A stretch of 64,000 bases of DNA from contig JAIERK010000021.1 in assembly GCA_019746975.1 (NCBI GenBank), forward strand, positions 53,239 to 117,238. The letters run 5' to 3'. This stretch comes from Candidatus Obscuribacterales bacterium (GTDB taxonomy: Bacteria; Cyanobacteriota; Vampirovibrionia; Obscuribacterales; Obscuribacteraceae). How positions within the stretch are numbered: the stretch's first letter is position 1; every line of letters starts with the position of its first letter. A program made the position numbers and the translations under genes. The notes beneath the pieces were generated by a model. That model ran no database searches and had not been told where the DNA came from. It was given only the letters and a program-made list of their open reading frames with translations. Shown here in pieces: positions 8,243-16,524 of this stretch.

Positions 8243-10649
8243 TACCGAGAAAACCTGCTCCATATGCTTAAAACCGAAGAGCGCTGGCTCGAGCGGTTTC
8301 ATCACACAGTACATCTCGGTTTGTCTTTGCGATTCCGCTCCCCCTATCAACGAAGTCAGACTGCCAGATATCTGCACGCGTTGCGGAAAGAGTCAAATGT
8401 CTGCCAGGTCTGGAAGCTTGACACAGTGGATTTTACGATCGGGCAAGTGCAATTGCCAAAAGCAAGAGCTCAAAATTGCGCCGAGGCGACCGGACACGAC
8501 GGGTGACACCGCATGCACCAACGAAGAGCTGGAGGTACACGCCGAAAAATTTCCCAGCGACAGGTATAAACCTTTAGCTCAACTCGGAACCGGCGCATCT
8601 GGAACGGTCTACCTCGCGCGCGACCGAATTCTGTCCAAGAAAGTAGCGGTCAAAATTCTGAATGAGCTCAATGCCGAGCAGTTGATGCAATTTCAGGAAG
8701 AAGCACGCACTACGAGCAAACTCAACCATCCAAACATTATCGCCATTTTGGACTTCGGACCGACAGACAGCGGCACACCATATATGGTGCTAGAGTATCT
8801 CGACAATGCGATTACTTTGGAGCGCTACCTCGAGGACAACGGTCCCCTTTCAGTCGAGCAAGCAATCAAAGTCTTTTCAGATGTTTGCGCAGGTCTGTTT
8901 TACGCACACGAACAAGGTGTTTTTCACCGCGACATCAAGCCAACCAACATTCTACTCATTGGTTCTGAAGATCTATCCGCAAAAATCATTGATTTCGGCG
9001 TCGCCAAAGTCAAACAAGAGACTCAAGAGCCAACGATATACCAGGGACGCACAATAGCAGGCACACCCGGATACATGGCTCCGGAGCAGGTTGTAGGCAA
9101 CACCTACACTGTGCAAGCCGACATTTATTCACTTGGTGCCGTTCTGTTTGAAGCACTGACTGGCAAGCAACCATTTTCAGGACATTCCACCTTAGAGATC
9201 ATTGCTATGCAGGCAAACTCTCCTGTGCCTTCGCTCAAGAAAACATCAGCCATGGTCTTTCCGGACCCGCTAGAAGAGCTAGTTGCAAAATGTCTGAACA
9301 GAAATCCAAGCTCTCGATTCGAGTCCGCCGAGGAACTAAAGGCTGCGTTGGAGGACGTGGAATCAATGCCATCAACCCTGGTGGCTTCTAACTCGCCCCC
9401 CAGGCGTCGAGCCACTTCAGGACCCTTGACAGTACAGGTTTTAATAGTTCTTTCATTAACCGGATGGATTGGCGTACAGTTATTGAAACTGTTTGATGTA
9501 AAACCAACCGATTTAAAAATCCTTTCGCAAGATGACGCATTCGGCTCGATGAAATTATCAAGCGAACACGCAAAAGCGTCAGAGGCGTACAGGGTCATCG
9601 AACCACCGACGTACATGAATGTTACCGCTTTGGATTTTGACAACGACGTCGTCGTAAAGTACACGCCCGATCGGATCTGCTACGTCGAACACTGTGGAAG
9701 TGATAAGGGTCTGGAAGTGATCCAGGGGAGGAAAGATATAGTCGACCTCAGAGTCAGAACAGCTGTCGATATTCATGGCGATGGATTAGCGAATTTAACA
9801 GGAATTCCGCTCCGGGCACTCAGTATATACCCTTCGGCGATCGATGATCAGGGATTGAAATTCCTGCCTGTCTTTCCCCGCCTGGGCGCTCTATCTCTAC
9901 CCGAATCAAAAATTGAAGGTTCGACTCTAAGATTACTTGAAAAACAGCGGAAGCTCACTTTCATAAATCTCAGCAACTCACCCCTCACAGACCAGGGACT
10001 GCGCAACTTAAATGGTTGCAAGCAGTTAAACGAGATTGAGATATCAGGGTGCAAGAATGTAACAGGTGCTACGCTTTCCAGCTTGAAGGTGCTTCCGCGA
10101 CTGCACACTCTGGGACTTTCCGATACCAACGTAAGACCAGAATTTCTCTGCGGCCTCAGATCGTTTCCAATGCTGGGTCGCCTTAAGTTAAACGCAGTCA
10201 AGGTAGACCAAAGCGTACTTCAATTGCTTGCCACATCAAAGTTCGCATCGCTAAGTTTAAAAAACGTCGAGCTTACTGACGAAGACATCGCTCGAATAGT
10301 CAGCTGCAACAAGCGGCTCCGAATACTTGAGCTCGGGCACCGCCCCTCGCTATCGATTCGTACAATTAAAAAGATTGCCGACTCTCAAATTACTAGCCTG
10401 ACGATTGCAAGGGTTCCGCTTTCGCATGAGGCATTTGCAGCACTTGCCAGAAGCAATAACCTGTCCAGTCTTAATCTCCCCTCTACCGGAATTTCGTACA
10501 CTGACGCGTATATTCTTCTAAAGAAGAATGAAATTACGACGCTCACAGTTTCAGGTCCTAAGCTAACCTCTCATGATTTTCATAAACTGCTGAAACAGTT
10601 TCCCCAAAAAAATCTCAAATATGAAATCGTCAGCGTAACGGATATGTAG
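8235..10649 (+). CDS. Transmembrane Ser/Thr protein kinase with N-terminal CxxC/CxC modules and C-terminal LRRs
   Basis: An 804-residue protein. Residues 1-80 hold two similar Cys modules: C8-x2-C11 with C30-x-C32, and C47-x2-C50 with C72-x-C74, each with a GS/GF-x-TQ-W/Y signature between the pairs, which suggests metal binding. The kinase domain (about 110-370) has the glycine loop LGTGASGTVYLARD, VAVKIL with the ATP-contact Lys, HRDIKPTN, the DFG motif and a MAPEQ segment, so it should be active. A single membrane helix lies near residue 400 (VQVLIVLSLTGWIGVQ). The outer part from about 480 is leucine-rich repeats (LTFINLSNSPLTDQGLRNL and similar). Topology suggests extracytoplasmic sensing and cytoplasmic phosphorylation. 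Partners are unknown. A relative lies at 58881 and a related N-terminus at 63697. Confidence 0.92.
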   Translation: MVDTEKTCSICLKPKSAGSSGFITQYISVCLCDSAPPINEVRLPDICTRCGKSQMSARSGSLTQWILRSGKCNCQKQELKIAPRRPDTTGDTACTNEELEVHAEKFPSDRYKPLAQLGTGASGTVYLARDRILSKKVAVKILNELNAEQLMQFQEEARTTSKLNHPNIIAILDFGPTDSGTPYMVLEYLDNAITLERYLEDNGPLSVEQAIKVFSDVCAGLFYAHEQGVFHRDIKPTNILLIGSEDLSAKIIDFGVAKVKQETQEPTIYQGRTIAGTPGYMAPEQVVGNTYTVQADIYSLGAVLFEALTGKQPFSGHSTLEIIAMQANSPVPSLKKTSAMVFPDPLEELVAKCLNRNPSSRFESAEELKAALEDVESMPSTLVASNSPPRRRATSGPLTVQVLIVLSLTGWIGVQLLKLFDVKPTDLKILSQDDAFGSMKLSSEHAKASEAYRVIEPPTYMNVTALDFDNDVVVKYTPDRICYVEHCGSDKGLEVIQGRKDIVDLRVRTAVDIHGDGLANLTGIPLRALSIYPSAIDDQGLKFLPVFPRLGALSLPESKIEGSTLRLLEKQRKLTFINLSNSPLTDQGLRNLNGCKQLNEIEISGCKNVTGATLSSLKVLPRLHTLGLSDTNVRPEFLCGLRSFPMLGRLKLNAVKVDQSVLQLLATSKFASLSLKNVELTDEDIARIVSCNKRLRILELGHRPSLSIRTIKKIADSQITSLTIARVPLSHEAFAALARSNNLSSLNLPSTGISYTDAYILLKKNEITTLTVSGPKLTSHDFHKLLKQFPQKNLKYEIVSVTDM

Positions 10650-10650
10650 C

Positions 10651-11178
10651 CTAAGGCTTGAACGAATTTAGAAAACGGTTGATGTCTGCATTGTTCGGAT
10701 CTTGGGTAATCGCTTCAACCCAATAAATCCCAAGCTTGTTGATGTAAAAACGATTGAGTACAACTGCCTTGCCGACCTGCCCCTGGAACTGCTGCCCAGA
10801 TCCACCATCGACATTAAATCCACCGTTAAAGTTGAACTGGGTCTTCATTCCCATCTGCGCAAATTGCTGCTGGCTTGCCTGCAGTACCTTCTGAGCAAAA
10901 GTACTGAGCACTTGCTCGTCGGTCAGACCTTTGGCCTGATCCTGCTCGTAGTTGCGCTTCACTACCCCGACCTTAAAGGAAAGCTTTTCGTTGGTTTTTT
11001 GAGCAACATAGACGACCATACCCTCTTTGGGATCCTGATTCATCTTAATTGGCTTCGGCATTTCGAAAGAGATAGTGGCACCGTCGATAGACATTTTTTC
11101 CCATCCATCACCACCACAAGCGGCGAGACTTCCGACGAGGGCGACAGCACAAATCGAGCTACCTATAGCCTTAAACAT
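10651..11178 (-). CDS. Lipoprotein of unknown function
   Basis: About 175 residues. The N-terminus MFKAIGSSICAVALVGSL followed by AACGGDG is a lipoprotein signal with lipobox LAAC. The mature domain contains ISFEMPKPIKM and a Gln-rich QASQQQFAQMGMKTQF stretch. Its length and fold-type suggest a small beta-rich surface domain like those that read out as 'PsbP/DcrB-like', but that is a guess. AGGAGAG a few bases upstream supports the ATG at 11178. It converges on the kinase gene with one base between the stops and is transcribed alone. Confidence 0.7.
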   Translation of the reverse strand: MFKAIGSSICAVALVGSLAACGGDGWEKMSIDGATISFEMPKPIKMNQDPKEGMVVYVAQKTNEKLSFKVGVVKRNYEQDQAKGLTDEQVLSTFAQKVLQASQQQFAQMGMKTQFNFNGGFNVDGGSGQQFQGQVGKAVVLNRFYINKLGIYWVEAITQDPNNADINRFLNSFKP

Positions 11179-11399
11179 CAAGTCTCTCCTTCAAAAATAC
11201 CGGCGTTTTTATCTGGCGCGCGAAGCTGGGCGCTCAAGTTACACAGAGTCAAACAAACCTACCCCAAAAGGTCATTTCCGGACCTACTTTAGTAATTCGT
11301 ACAGCTACTTTAGCAGACAAATGTTTCCTTGTAGTGACTGGTTCAGATTAATTGCCGGCGAAAACGATTGGCGCTTATGCTCAGAACGACCACGACTGA

Positions 11400-11799
11400 T
11401 ACTGCTAACAGTGCCAGCGGCCGCCAGAGATTTTCCTTCTGATAGGTCCTCGTCGAACTGGGGCGGAATAACCAAACGGACGTGGAGCTTTCCTCTCTCC
11501 AGCTGCTCGGACAGCTAGTTTTCGTCAGAGTACAGCAAGCACTTGCCAAACACTCCGGCAGCGCCAAGTTGCGCTAAAAGCTCTCGACTTTCCTTATGCT
11601 GAGCGTGATCGACAGAACCGAGAGAAAGATTGCAGACCTGCGGATCAAGTGCACCACCCAGAATAAGCAGTTGCACCACTGGTGGAACCAAAATCAAGAA
11701 CACCAGATATCTGTTGCGGAGAATCTCTCGCGTTTCTTTTACAATCAAAGCCCAGAGGCGACCTGCGAAAGATGAGTTGCAAAATTGTCGACGCAGGAT
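11400..11799 (-). pseudogene. Remnant of an ABC-2 type transporter permease (N-terminal part)
   Basis: The minus-strand frame from 11799 reads FAGRLWALIVKETREILRNR then YLVFLILVPPVVQLLILGGA, the typical cytoplasmic start and first membrane helix of YhhJ/YbhR-type ABC-2 permeases. The frame is stopped by TAG at 11515-11517, yet continues in the same frame with LSEQLERGKLHVRLVIPPQF, the expected next block (short extracytoplasmic segment ending in VIP). After about 11420 similarity ends and the remaining membrane helices are missing. This is therefore an amber-interrupted, 3'-truncated gene. No good start codon is evident. It follows a second permease remnant in the same direction, as such permeases occur in pairs. 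Confidence 0.7.
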
Positions 11800-11811
11800 T
11801 CAACACGTTTG

Positions 11812-12219
11812 TCACTCCTTAGTTCGCATACGTCGCAACGATAACCAGGCGGCACCGAGAAAGACAGCACAAAATGTCGTCAATATTAAAGGCACCGGCC
11901 ACATCTCGGACCAGTCGGCTCCCCGAACGAAAGCATCTCTAGTGAGCTGAACGTAGTATCGGGCAGGGAAGATAACTGAAAATAGCGAGAGCGGAAAAGG
12001 AATGTTGGCTATAGGGTAAACGAAACCGGAGAGAAGAAGACAGGGGAAAAAGCCAATTGTAGAAGTCGCCTGAACGGCAACAGTTTGAGAACTGGCAAAG
12101 GTTCCCAACATCAAGCCGGACAGAACGGCCGACAAGACGAAAAGCGGTGTTGATACCAAAAGCGGTGTCGGCTCTCCGGCCAGCCTCACCCCAAAAAGTA
12201 GTGCTCCGAGGACATTAAG
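11812..12219 (-). pseudogene. Remnant of an ABC-2 type transporter permease (C-terminal part)
   Basis: An open minus-strand stretch encodes the last third of an ABC-2 permease: LGALLFGVRLAG, several membrane helices, and the conserved LLLSGFVYPIANIPFPLS block followed by PARYYVQLTRDAFVRG. It ends normally at TAA 11812. The upstream end is broken by TGA at 12220-12222, and no N-terminal half follows; instead the opposite strand carries the tail of an unrelated lipid kinase. The gene has lost roughly two thirds of its length, so it is non-functional unless a very short product is used. Confidence 0.7.
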
Positions 12220-12222
12220 TCA

Positions 12223-12403
12223 AAAACTTCGATCGATTCTAAGTCGACAACCTGTTAAGGACCCACCTACAAGTCAGCAATTGCCCTGCATGATAGACGG
12301 GGAGGAACACAGTGTTACTCCCATGCGAGTGACAGTGATACCACAAGCGGTGAACATTCTTGTTCCGAAGGAGAGACTCATGGAGCTCAATAACGGAAAG
12401 TAG
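12223..12403 (+). pseudogene. C-terminal fragment of a YegS/DAGK-type lipid kinase
   Basis: A plus-strand frame reaching TAG at 12401 encodes LPCMIDGEEHSVTPMRVTVI then PQAVNILVPKERLMEL. The pattern 'DGE - TP - v-v-P-A--vlvP' is the last beta-strand block of diacylglycerol kinase catalytic family proteins. No upstream kinase domain is present: the frame abuts the truncated ABC permease at about 12220. It looks like a deletion junction that left two gene tails back to back. The identification depends on one short block. Confidence 0.45.
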
Positions 12404-12585
12404 GTAATCCAAAATTTGATCTGGCATCCTAGCTTCAATTTTTCATAACTGCTTGTCACTCGAGCACGTTAAGACACCGGTGATTGTTTTCAGTAGATGA
12501 TCGGGTTGAGTTCGTGCCGCGAAAAAATAATCTGCCATTTCCGATTCTAATATAATTAGTTAGCCTCGCCGGGCACAAAGGGTAT

Positions 12586-14190
12586 GTGGATTACGCCAAT
12601 GCCTTCTTGAATAGTTCGACGTCAAACTTGAGTGACCTTATGAACGCTGAATCACCAATTTGCCCGATTTGCAGCAAACCTCGCAATCCGAACGCCTCGT
12701 CGCCGGATGGACATTGCAAGGGTCATGCCAGACCAAGTACAGGTTCGACCAGTAAGCAAAGATTGGACGCTATTCGGAGCGCCAATCCAACCACAAATCC
12801 AAAGCCGGTCGACATCCCGCCTGCTCCCAGCTTAAAAGAGCAGCTCGATGCGATCCCGGGTCCCGGATGGGCCGCTCCCCCAGAAGCCAACTCTGGCGTG
12901 AAATTGAAGGAACAGCTTGACAATATTCCGGCGCCTGCGACAGGCGGGTCTTCTTTGAAGGATCAACTCGACGCCATTCCTTCTCCAGGATCAGGCGCTG
13001 GGTCTGCATTTAAAGATCAACTGGATGCCATACCGTCACCAGGCGCAGGACCGGCAAGTGTCGGTGGCGCGTCCATCAAGGACCAGCTCGATGCTATTCC
13101 GGGCCCGGCGGCTGACGCCGGCATGAAGGGTCAATTGGGCATGCCTGGGGCGAAGGCCGGATCTGCCCCCAGTGGAGGTCTGTTAGGCAGGAAAAAAACC
13201 ACCGCTTCGGCGGATGTATCCAGCCTCAAGAGCGGCACAGCCATGCCGGAGCCCGCCTCCGCACCGCAAGCCGGATTCTCGAAGGGCGCCCTGGACTCTA
13301 TCCCAACTCCGGGAAGTGGCGCAGCCGGCGCATTTTCTAAAGATGCCCTCGACGCTATCCCTGCACCCGGTACCGGTGCGGACTACAGAGCAGCAAGCGC
13401 CTCAAAAACGGCTCTCGATGCAATACCCACCCCGGGCAGTGGCGCAGGCGTCTCGAAGGACGCGTTGGATGCGATTCCCTCACCCGGCATGGGACGGTCG
13501 CCCGACCTAGCTACTGGTGGTCAGGGGCGAATGAGCATACAGGACCAATTGGATTCCATCCCAACGCCTCGAGGTGCAGGCGGCGGTACCAGGCCTGATG
13601 GGGAAGTTCCTGAATGGATGAGGAATTTCGAAAAGCATCAATCCTCGATATCACCTACACAAAGCGGTCGTCCGCAACTCGGTCAAGGCGGATACCCTCA
13701 GGGTGGCGAACAGTACGGCTCGGCACCAAATGCAGTACCAGATTCGTATCGCTCCCCAATCCAGCGCGGAGGGAGCGAAGGCCCACCTGAGAGTTCGCCC
13801 TACACTACGATAATCGGAATTGTAATCCTGGTGTGTATTATCGTGGTCGGCGTCATGATGTATGTAAAGCCGGCAGCCAATCTATCGACGCCCAGCAGCT
13901 CTAGTTCTAGCTTCTCGGCACCGGCGCCTTCAAGCACACCATTTACTCCACCGACTCCATCAACACCTTCAACACCATCCACTCCATCCACTCCATCGAC
14001 GGCGTCAACGCCGTCAACTCCATCATCATCGACTCCATCAACACCATCCACACCATCAACTTCATCAACACCTTCAACACCATACACTCCATCGACGGCG
14101 TCAACGCCGTCAACTCCATCATCGATTCAACCAATGCCATCGGCTCCTGGTACACAGGGCTCAGCACCTATGGAATCCCCTTTACAATAG
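12586..14190 (+). CDS. Repeat-rich single-pass membrane protein with N-terminal CxxC ribbon
   Basis: A 534-residue protein. An N-terminal CPICSKPRNPN with a downstream C-x-GH resembles a small zinc ribbon. Residues of about 80-335 hold ten imperfect copies of a motif with consensus (K/S)-(D/E)-x-LDAIP-x-PG, such as LKDQLDAIPSPG and SKDALDAIPAPG, spaced 16-25 residues apart. One membrane helix (YTTIIGIVILVCIIVVGVMM) follows, then a Thr-Pro-Ser rich tail made of TPS repeats. The repeated soluble part is predicted to be on the cytoplasmic side with the TPS tail outside, or the reverse. The start is uncertain: GTG at 12586 has AAAGGG before it, while ATG at 12640 lies just ahead of the ribbon. 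Function unknown; the repeats could be a multivalent docking platform. Confidence 0.75.
   Translation: MDYANAFLNSSTSNLSDLMNAESPICPICSKPRNPNASSPDGHCKGHARPSTGSTSKQRLDAIRSANPTTNPKPVDIPPAPSLKEQLDAIPGPGWAAPPEANSGVKLKEQLDNIPAPATGGSSLKDQLDAIPSPGSGAGSAFKDQLDAIPSPGAGPASVGGASIKDQLDAIPGPAADAGMKGQLGMPGAKAGSAPSGGLLGRKKTTASADVSSLKSGTAMPEPASAPQAGFSKGALDSIPTPGSGAAGAFSKDALDAIPAPGTGADYRAASASKTALDAIPTPGSGAGVSKDALDAIPSPGMGRSPDLATGGQGRMSIQDQLDSIPTPRGAGGGTRPDGEVPEWMRNFEKHQSSISPTQSGRPQLGQGGYPQGGEQYGSAPNAVPDSYRSPIQRGGSEGPPESSPYTTIIGIVILVCIIVVGVMMYVKPAANLSTPSSSSSSFSAPAPSSTPFTPPTPSTPSTPSTPSTPSTASTPSTPSSSTPSTPSTPSTSSTPSTPYTPSTASTPSTPSSIQPMPSAPGTQGSAPMESPLQ
13942..14124. repeat. Low-complexity tandem DNA repeats encoding TPS tail
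   Basis: Degenerate ACTCCATCA/ACACCATCC units run through this span inside the gene at 12586. A block of about 37 bp containing GACGGCGTCAACGCCGTC occurs twice, near 13990 and 14086. Repeat number is probably variable between strains. Confidence 0.7.
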
Positions 14191-14198
14191 TTAGACGC

Positions 14199-14627
14199 CT
14201 ACGGTATACCGACAAAAATATCTATAGCCAGGTATATCCCCAGGCAAGACAATGCGATCGCGGTCACCAGTGCTGGTGACCACACGGAGACTTTCAACGT
14301 TTTCTTGATTGCTGTAACTGACCTGTAATGCTCGACTACTCCGCCAACCAGAGACCCCAGGCCCAAGACGATAAGCGCAACGCCTACAGCTCGCGGAGAC
14401 TCTGGATTGATACCACGCATAGCACCACTCGCCAGATAGCCATGAACAAATTTGGCAAGGGTGAAACCAAACCCGAGCATTGAAATAGCAGTCCTAATCC
14501 AAGCCAAAAGTGTCCGATCAAACGCTAACAGGGTCCTTGAAAGAGCCAGTTCCATCTGCACGTCCGAATAGGACTTCGGGGTGTTAATCTCATCCATTCG
14601 CACCTCTGACATCGATGGGTCGCTCAC
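14199..14627 (-). CDS. DUF202 (YidH-like) membrane protein
   Basis: A 142-residue protein with the DUF202 signature LALSRTLLAFDRTLLAWIRT followed by three membrane helices (SMLGFGFTLAKFV; AVGVALIVLGLGSLVGGV; ALVTAIALSCLGIYLAI). DUF202 proteins are small inner-membrane proteins of unknown biochemical role, related to VTC-type domains in eukaryotes. Its ATG overlaps the stop of the upstream transglutaminase-like gene (14624-14627), so the two are co-translated. It converges with the repeat-rich protein gene. Confidence 0.85.
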   Translation of the reverse strand: MSDPSMSEVRMDEINTPKSYSDVQMELALSRTLLAFDRTLLAWIRTAISMLGFGFTLAKFVHGYLASGAMRGINPESPRAVGVALIVLGLGSLVGGVVEHYRSVTAIKKTLKVSVWSPALVTAIALSCLGIYLAIDIFVGIP

Positions 14628-15307
14628 ATCCAGGTTTGTTTGTTATCGAAGTATGTAACTTGCCGATCGGGATAGCGAGCTTTAAACTCGGTGTATCGAC
14701 GCAGAAGTTTTTCATATCTTTTGTCGGATGACACAATTGGAACATGCGGATAATCGATGAGATATCGCTCTACACGCCACATGTGGCCTGCCGCAAATCG
14801 CCAATCAAAATCGCCGAGTTCGTTGAGATCAACAACTGCGTAGCCAGTGATCCGACCAGTGTAATCGACATAGGGATCGAAGTAGCTCATTGCCAGGTCT
14901 CTGGCTGTACGGAAGACAGGCTTTCTTCCGTGCAGACCGGTATCTCGAGAGCGGGCTACAGAACCCCAACCAGTCTTTGTCTTGAATACGAAAATCACAT
15001 GATCGAGCTTGTCTACTGACTCAAAGCTGAGCAACAGCGGAGGATAATCATGTTGCTCCAGAATGACGGCAGCACAAAGGGCTGCCTCCAGGCAATGAGC
15101 TCGTTTCTGTTTCACAACCTGCCTGAAGGATATCAACGTTTCGCCATTACGTTCGAAGTTGTACGGCATATCCCGCAAAAATTTCTGCACCTGTCGTGGC
15201 GTTCGACAGCTCGCTATGATTTGCCATTCGGCTTTGGTAAACAATTTTCGGTCTGGCTTCATGATAATCGAATATTTTACATCTGAATTCACCACATTCG
15301 ATGGCAT
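14624..15307 (-). CDS. Transglutaminase-like family protein (predicted)
   Basis: A 227-residue soluble protein. The block KRAHCLEAALCAAVILEQHD followed about 30 residues later by DKLDHVIFVF has the Cys...His order of the transglutaminase-like/NlpC fold, with an Asp (DLNEL or FDPYVDY) available as the third residue. The catalytic assignment is by pattern only. The ATG at 15307 has GAGAGGA eight bases upstream. It overlaps the DUF202 gene by four bases, implying an operon. No signal peptide, so probably cytoplasmic. Substrate unknown. Confidence 0.6.
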   Translation of the reverse strand: MPSNVVNSDVKYSIIMKPDRKLFTKAEWQIIASCRTPRQVQKFLRDMPYNFERNGETLISFRQVVKQKRAHCLEAALCAAVILEQHDYPPLLLSFESVDKLDHVIFVFKTKTGWGSVARSRDTGLHGRKPVFRTARDLAMSYFDPYVDYTGRITGYAVVDLNELGDFDWRFAAGHMWRVERYLIDYPHVPIVSSDKRYEKLLRRYTEFKARYPDRQVTYFDNKQTWM

Positions 15308-15487
15308 AATTCGATCCTCTCGATAACTCGGGGAAAGTCAACCATTGTTTCGGATCGTGGCGATTTTGCTCAAAGTGTGAACATGAGAGAAAAAGTCATG
15401 GGTTCCAAATAGATCTGTGCCATAATTCCCCTCAGGCCGTAGCATCTGCTGGGGCTGAAACCCACATCTCATGCGGAACAGATATCA

Positions 15488-16363
15488 ATGTTGTCGAACC
15501 CGATGTTTTGGACCACGGTTCTCGTTTTCTACTTGTGGCACACATTTGGGGTAACAATTGGACTGCACAGATTGTTGTCCCACCGCGCCTTTAAATGTCC
15601 AAAGGCAGTTGAGTATTTCTTCGTTTCTGGAGCTTATCTAGCGTTCCACGGCTCACCCGCTTGGTGGGCAACCATTCACAGGAATCATCACCGTTACGTC
15701 GAAACACCGCTTGATCCGCATTCGCCTCGACAGGGCATATTCCACGCCTATTTCTTCTACCGGGCCTTCAAGTATCCGCCGCACATGAGCCCTGCCAAGC
15801 AGTGTCCGGATCTAATGAAAGACCCTGTGTACAGATTTCTCGAAAGAGGCGGCGATTGGAAATGGGGATATCTCAAGTGCGTGTCTTTCGCACTCGCCTT
15901 TCGCGTCTTGCTGTATCAGTTTTTCGGCTTCGAAGTTATGATGGCGAGCTTCCTCGCTGGTTTCCTAGCCTGGAACGTGCCTCTAATTCTCAACATCGTC
16001 TGTCACATTCCGCGTCTCGGATACCGCAATTTCGCGATCGCTGACGACAGCAACAACAACTACTTCTTCGGACTCGTAGCTCTGGGTGACGGGTGGCACA
16101 ACAATCACCATGCCCGCCCAGGATCGAGCCAGATGGGGCTGAAGAAGCATGAGTTCGACTTGTCCTGGTTCACCTTGAAGTGCCTGCAGAAAGTTGGTCT
16201 GGTGTACTCGATTAACGAATCCCTGTCCGATATGAATGTCGAAGCTGAAGATCCAACGGATATGGACATTTTCGGGAATCCACAAGAGGACATCGTAACC
16301 AGCGTAGCGCTAGTTGAAGGCGCAGCAGAGCCGCAAAAGCAGCTCAGTCCGGTCGGCAAATAG
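15488..16363 (+). CDS. Acyl-lipid/acyl-CoA delta-9-type fatty acid desaturase
   Basis: A 291-residue integral membrane di-iron desaturase. All three histidine boxes are present: HRLLSH, HRNHH and HNNHH (in GDGWHNNHHARPG). Hydrophobic segments alternate with them in the usual order, and GLHRLLSHRAFKCPKAVEYF and GSPAWWATIHRNHHRY match the delta-9 family closely. It introduces a double bond into membrane fatty acids using O2 and electrons from ferredoxin or cytochrome b5-type donors. It is slightly shorter at the N-terminus than many relatives, so the first helix begins almost at once. It is monocistronic. Cold- or membrane-fluidity control is plausible, but no element is visible. Confidence 0.92.
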   Translation: MLSNPMFWTTVLVFYLWHTFGVTIGLHRLLSHRAFKCPKAVEYFFVSGAYLAFHGSPAWWATIHRNHHRYVETPLDPHSPRQGIFHAYFFYRAFKYPPHMSPAKQCPDLMKDPVYRFLERGGDWKWGYLKCVSFALAFRVLLYQFFGFEVMMASFLAGFLAWNVPLILNIVCHIPRLGYRNFAIADDSNNNYFFGLVALGDGWHNNHHARPGSSQMGLKKHEFDLSWFTLKCLQKVGLVYSINESLSDMNVEAEDPTDMDIFGNPQEDIVTSVALVEGAAEPQKQLSPVGK

Positions 16364-16453
16364 ACACAAGCCAGTTTGGGTCCGACTGCGTAGGTTCACC
16401 AGGGATCTGGTGGAATCTTAAACAATCTTAAGGCTTACCTCTTGTCAACCTAC

Positions 16454-16482
16454 TTGCACGAAAGTGTCACCTTACATACTAT
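16454..16482 (+). promoter_or_regulatory. Sigma-70-type promoter of the Sel1-caspase gene
   Basis: TTGCAC at 16454-16459 and TACTAT at 16477-16482 with a 17-bp spacer, about 40 bp before the start codon of the following gene. Confidence 0.5.
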
Positions 16483-16524
16483 AGGTACACTCAATACAAT
16501 TTATAAGCCGTGGTGAATATAGGT

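Noticed and set aside
11400..12403. Insertion sequence or prophage scar as the cause of gene decay.
   Set aside because: No transposase fragment, terminal inverted repeats or target duplication visible near the junction at about 12220.
12820..14124. Regular repeats that might suggest a CRISPR-like or satellite array.
   Set aside because: They lie in frame within one long coding sequence, vary in spacing and encode protein repeats.
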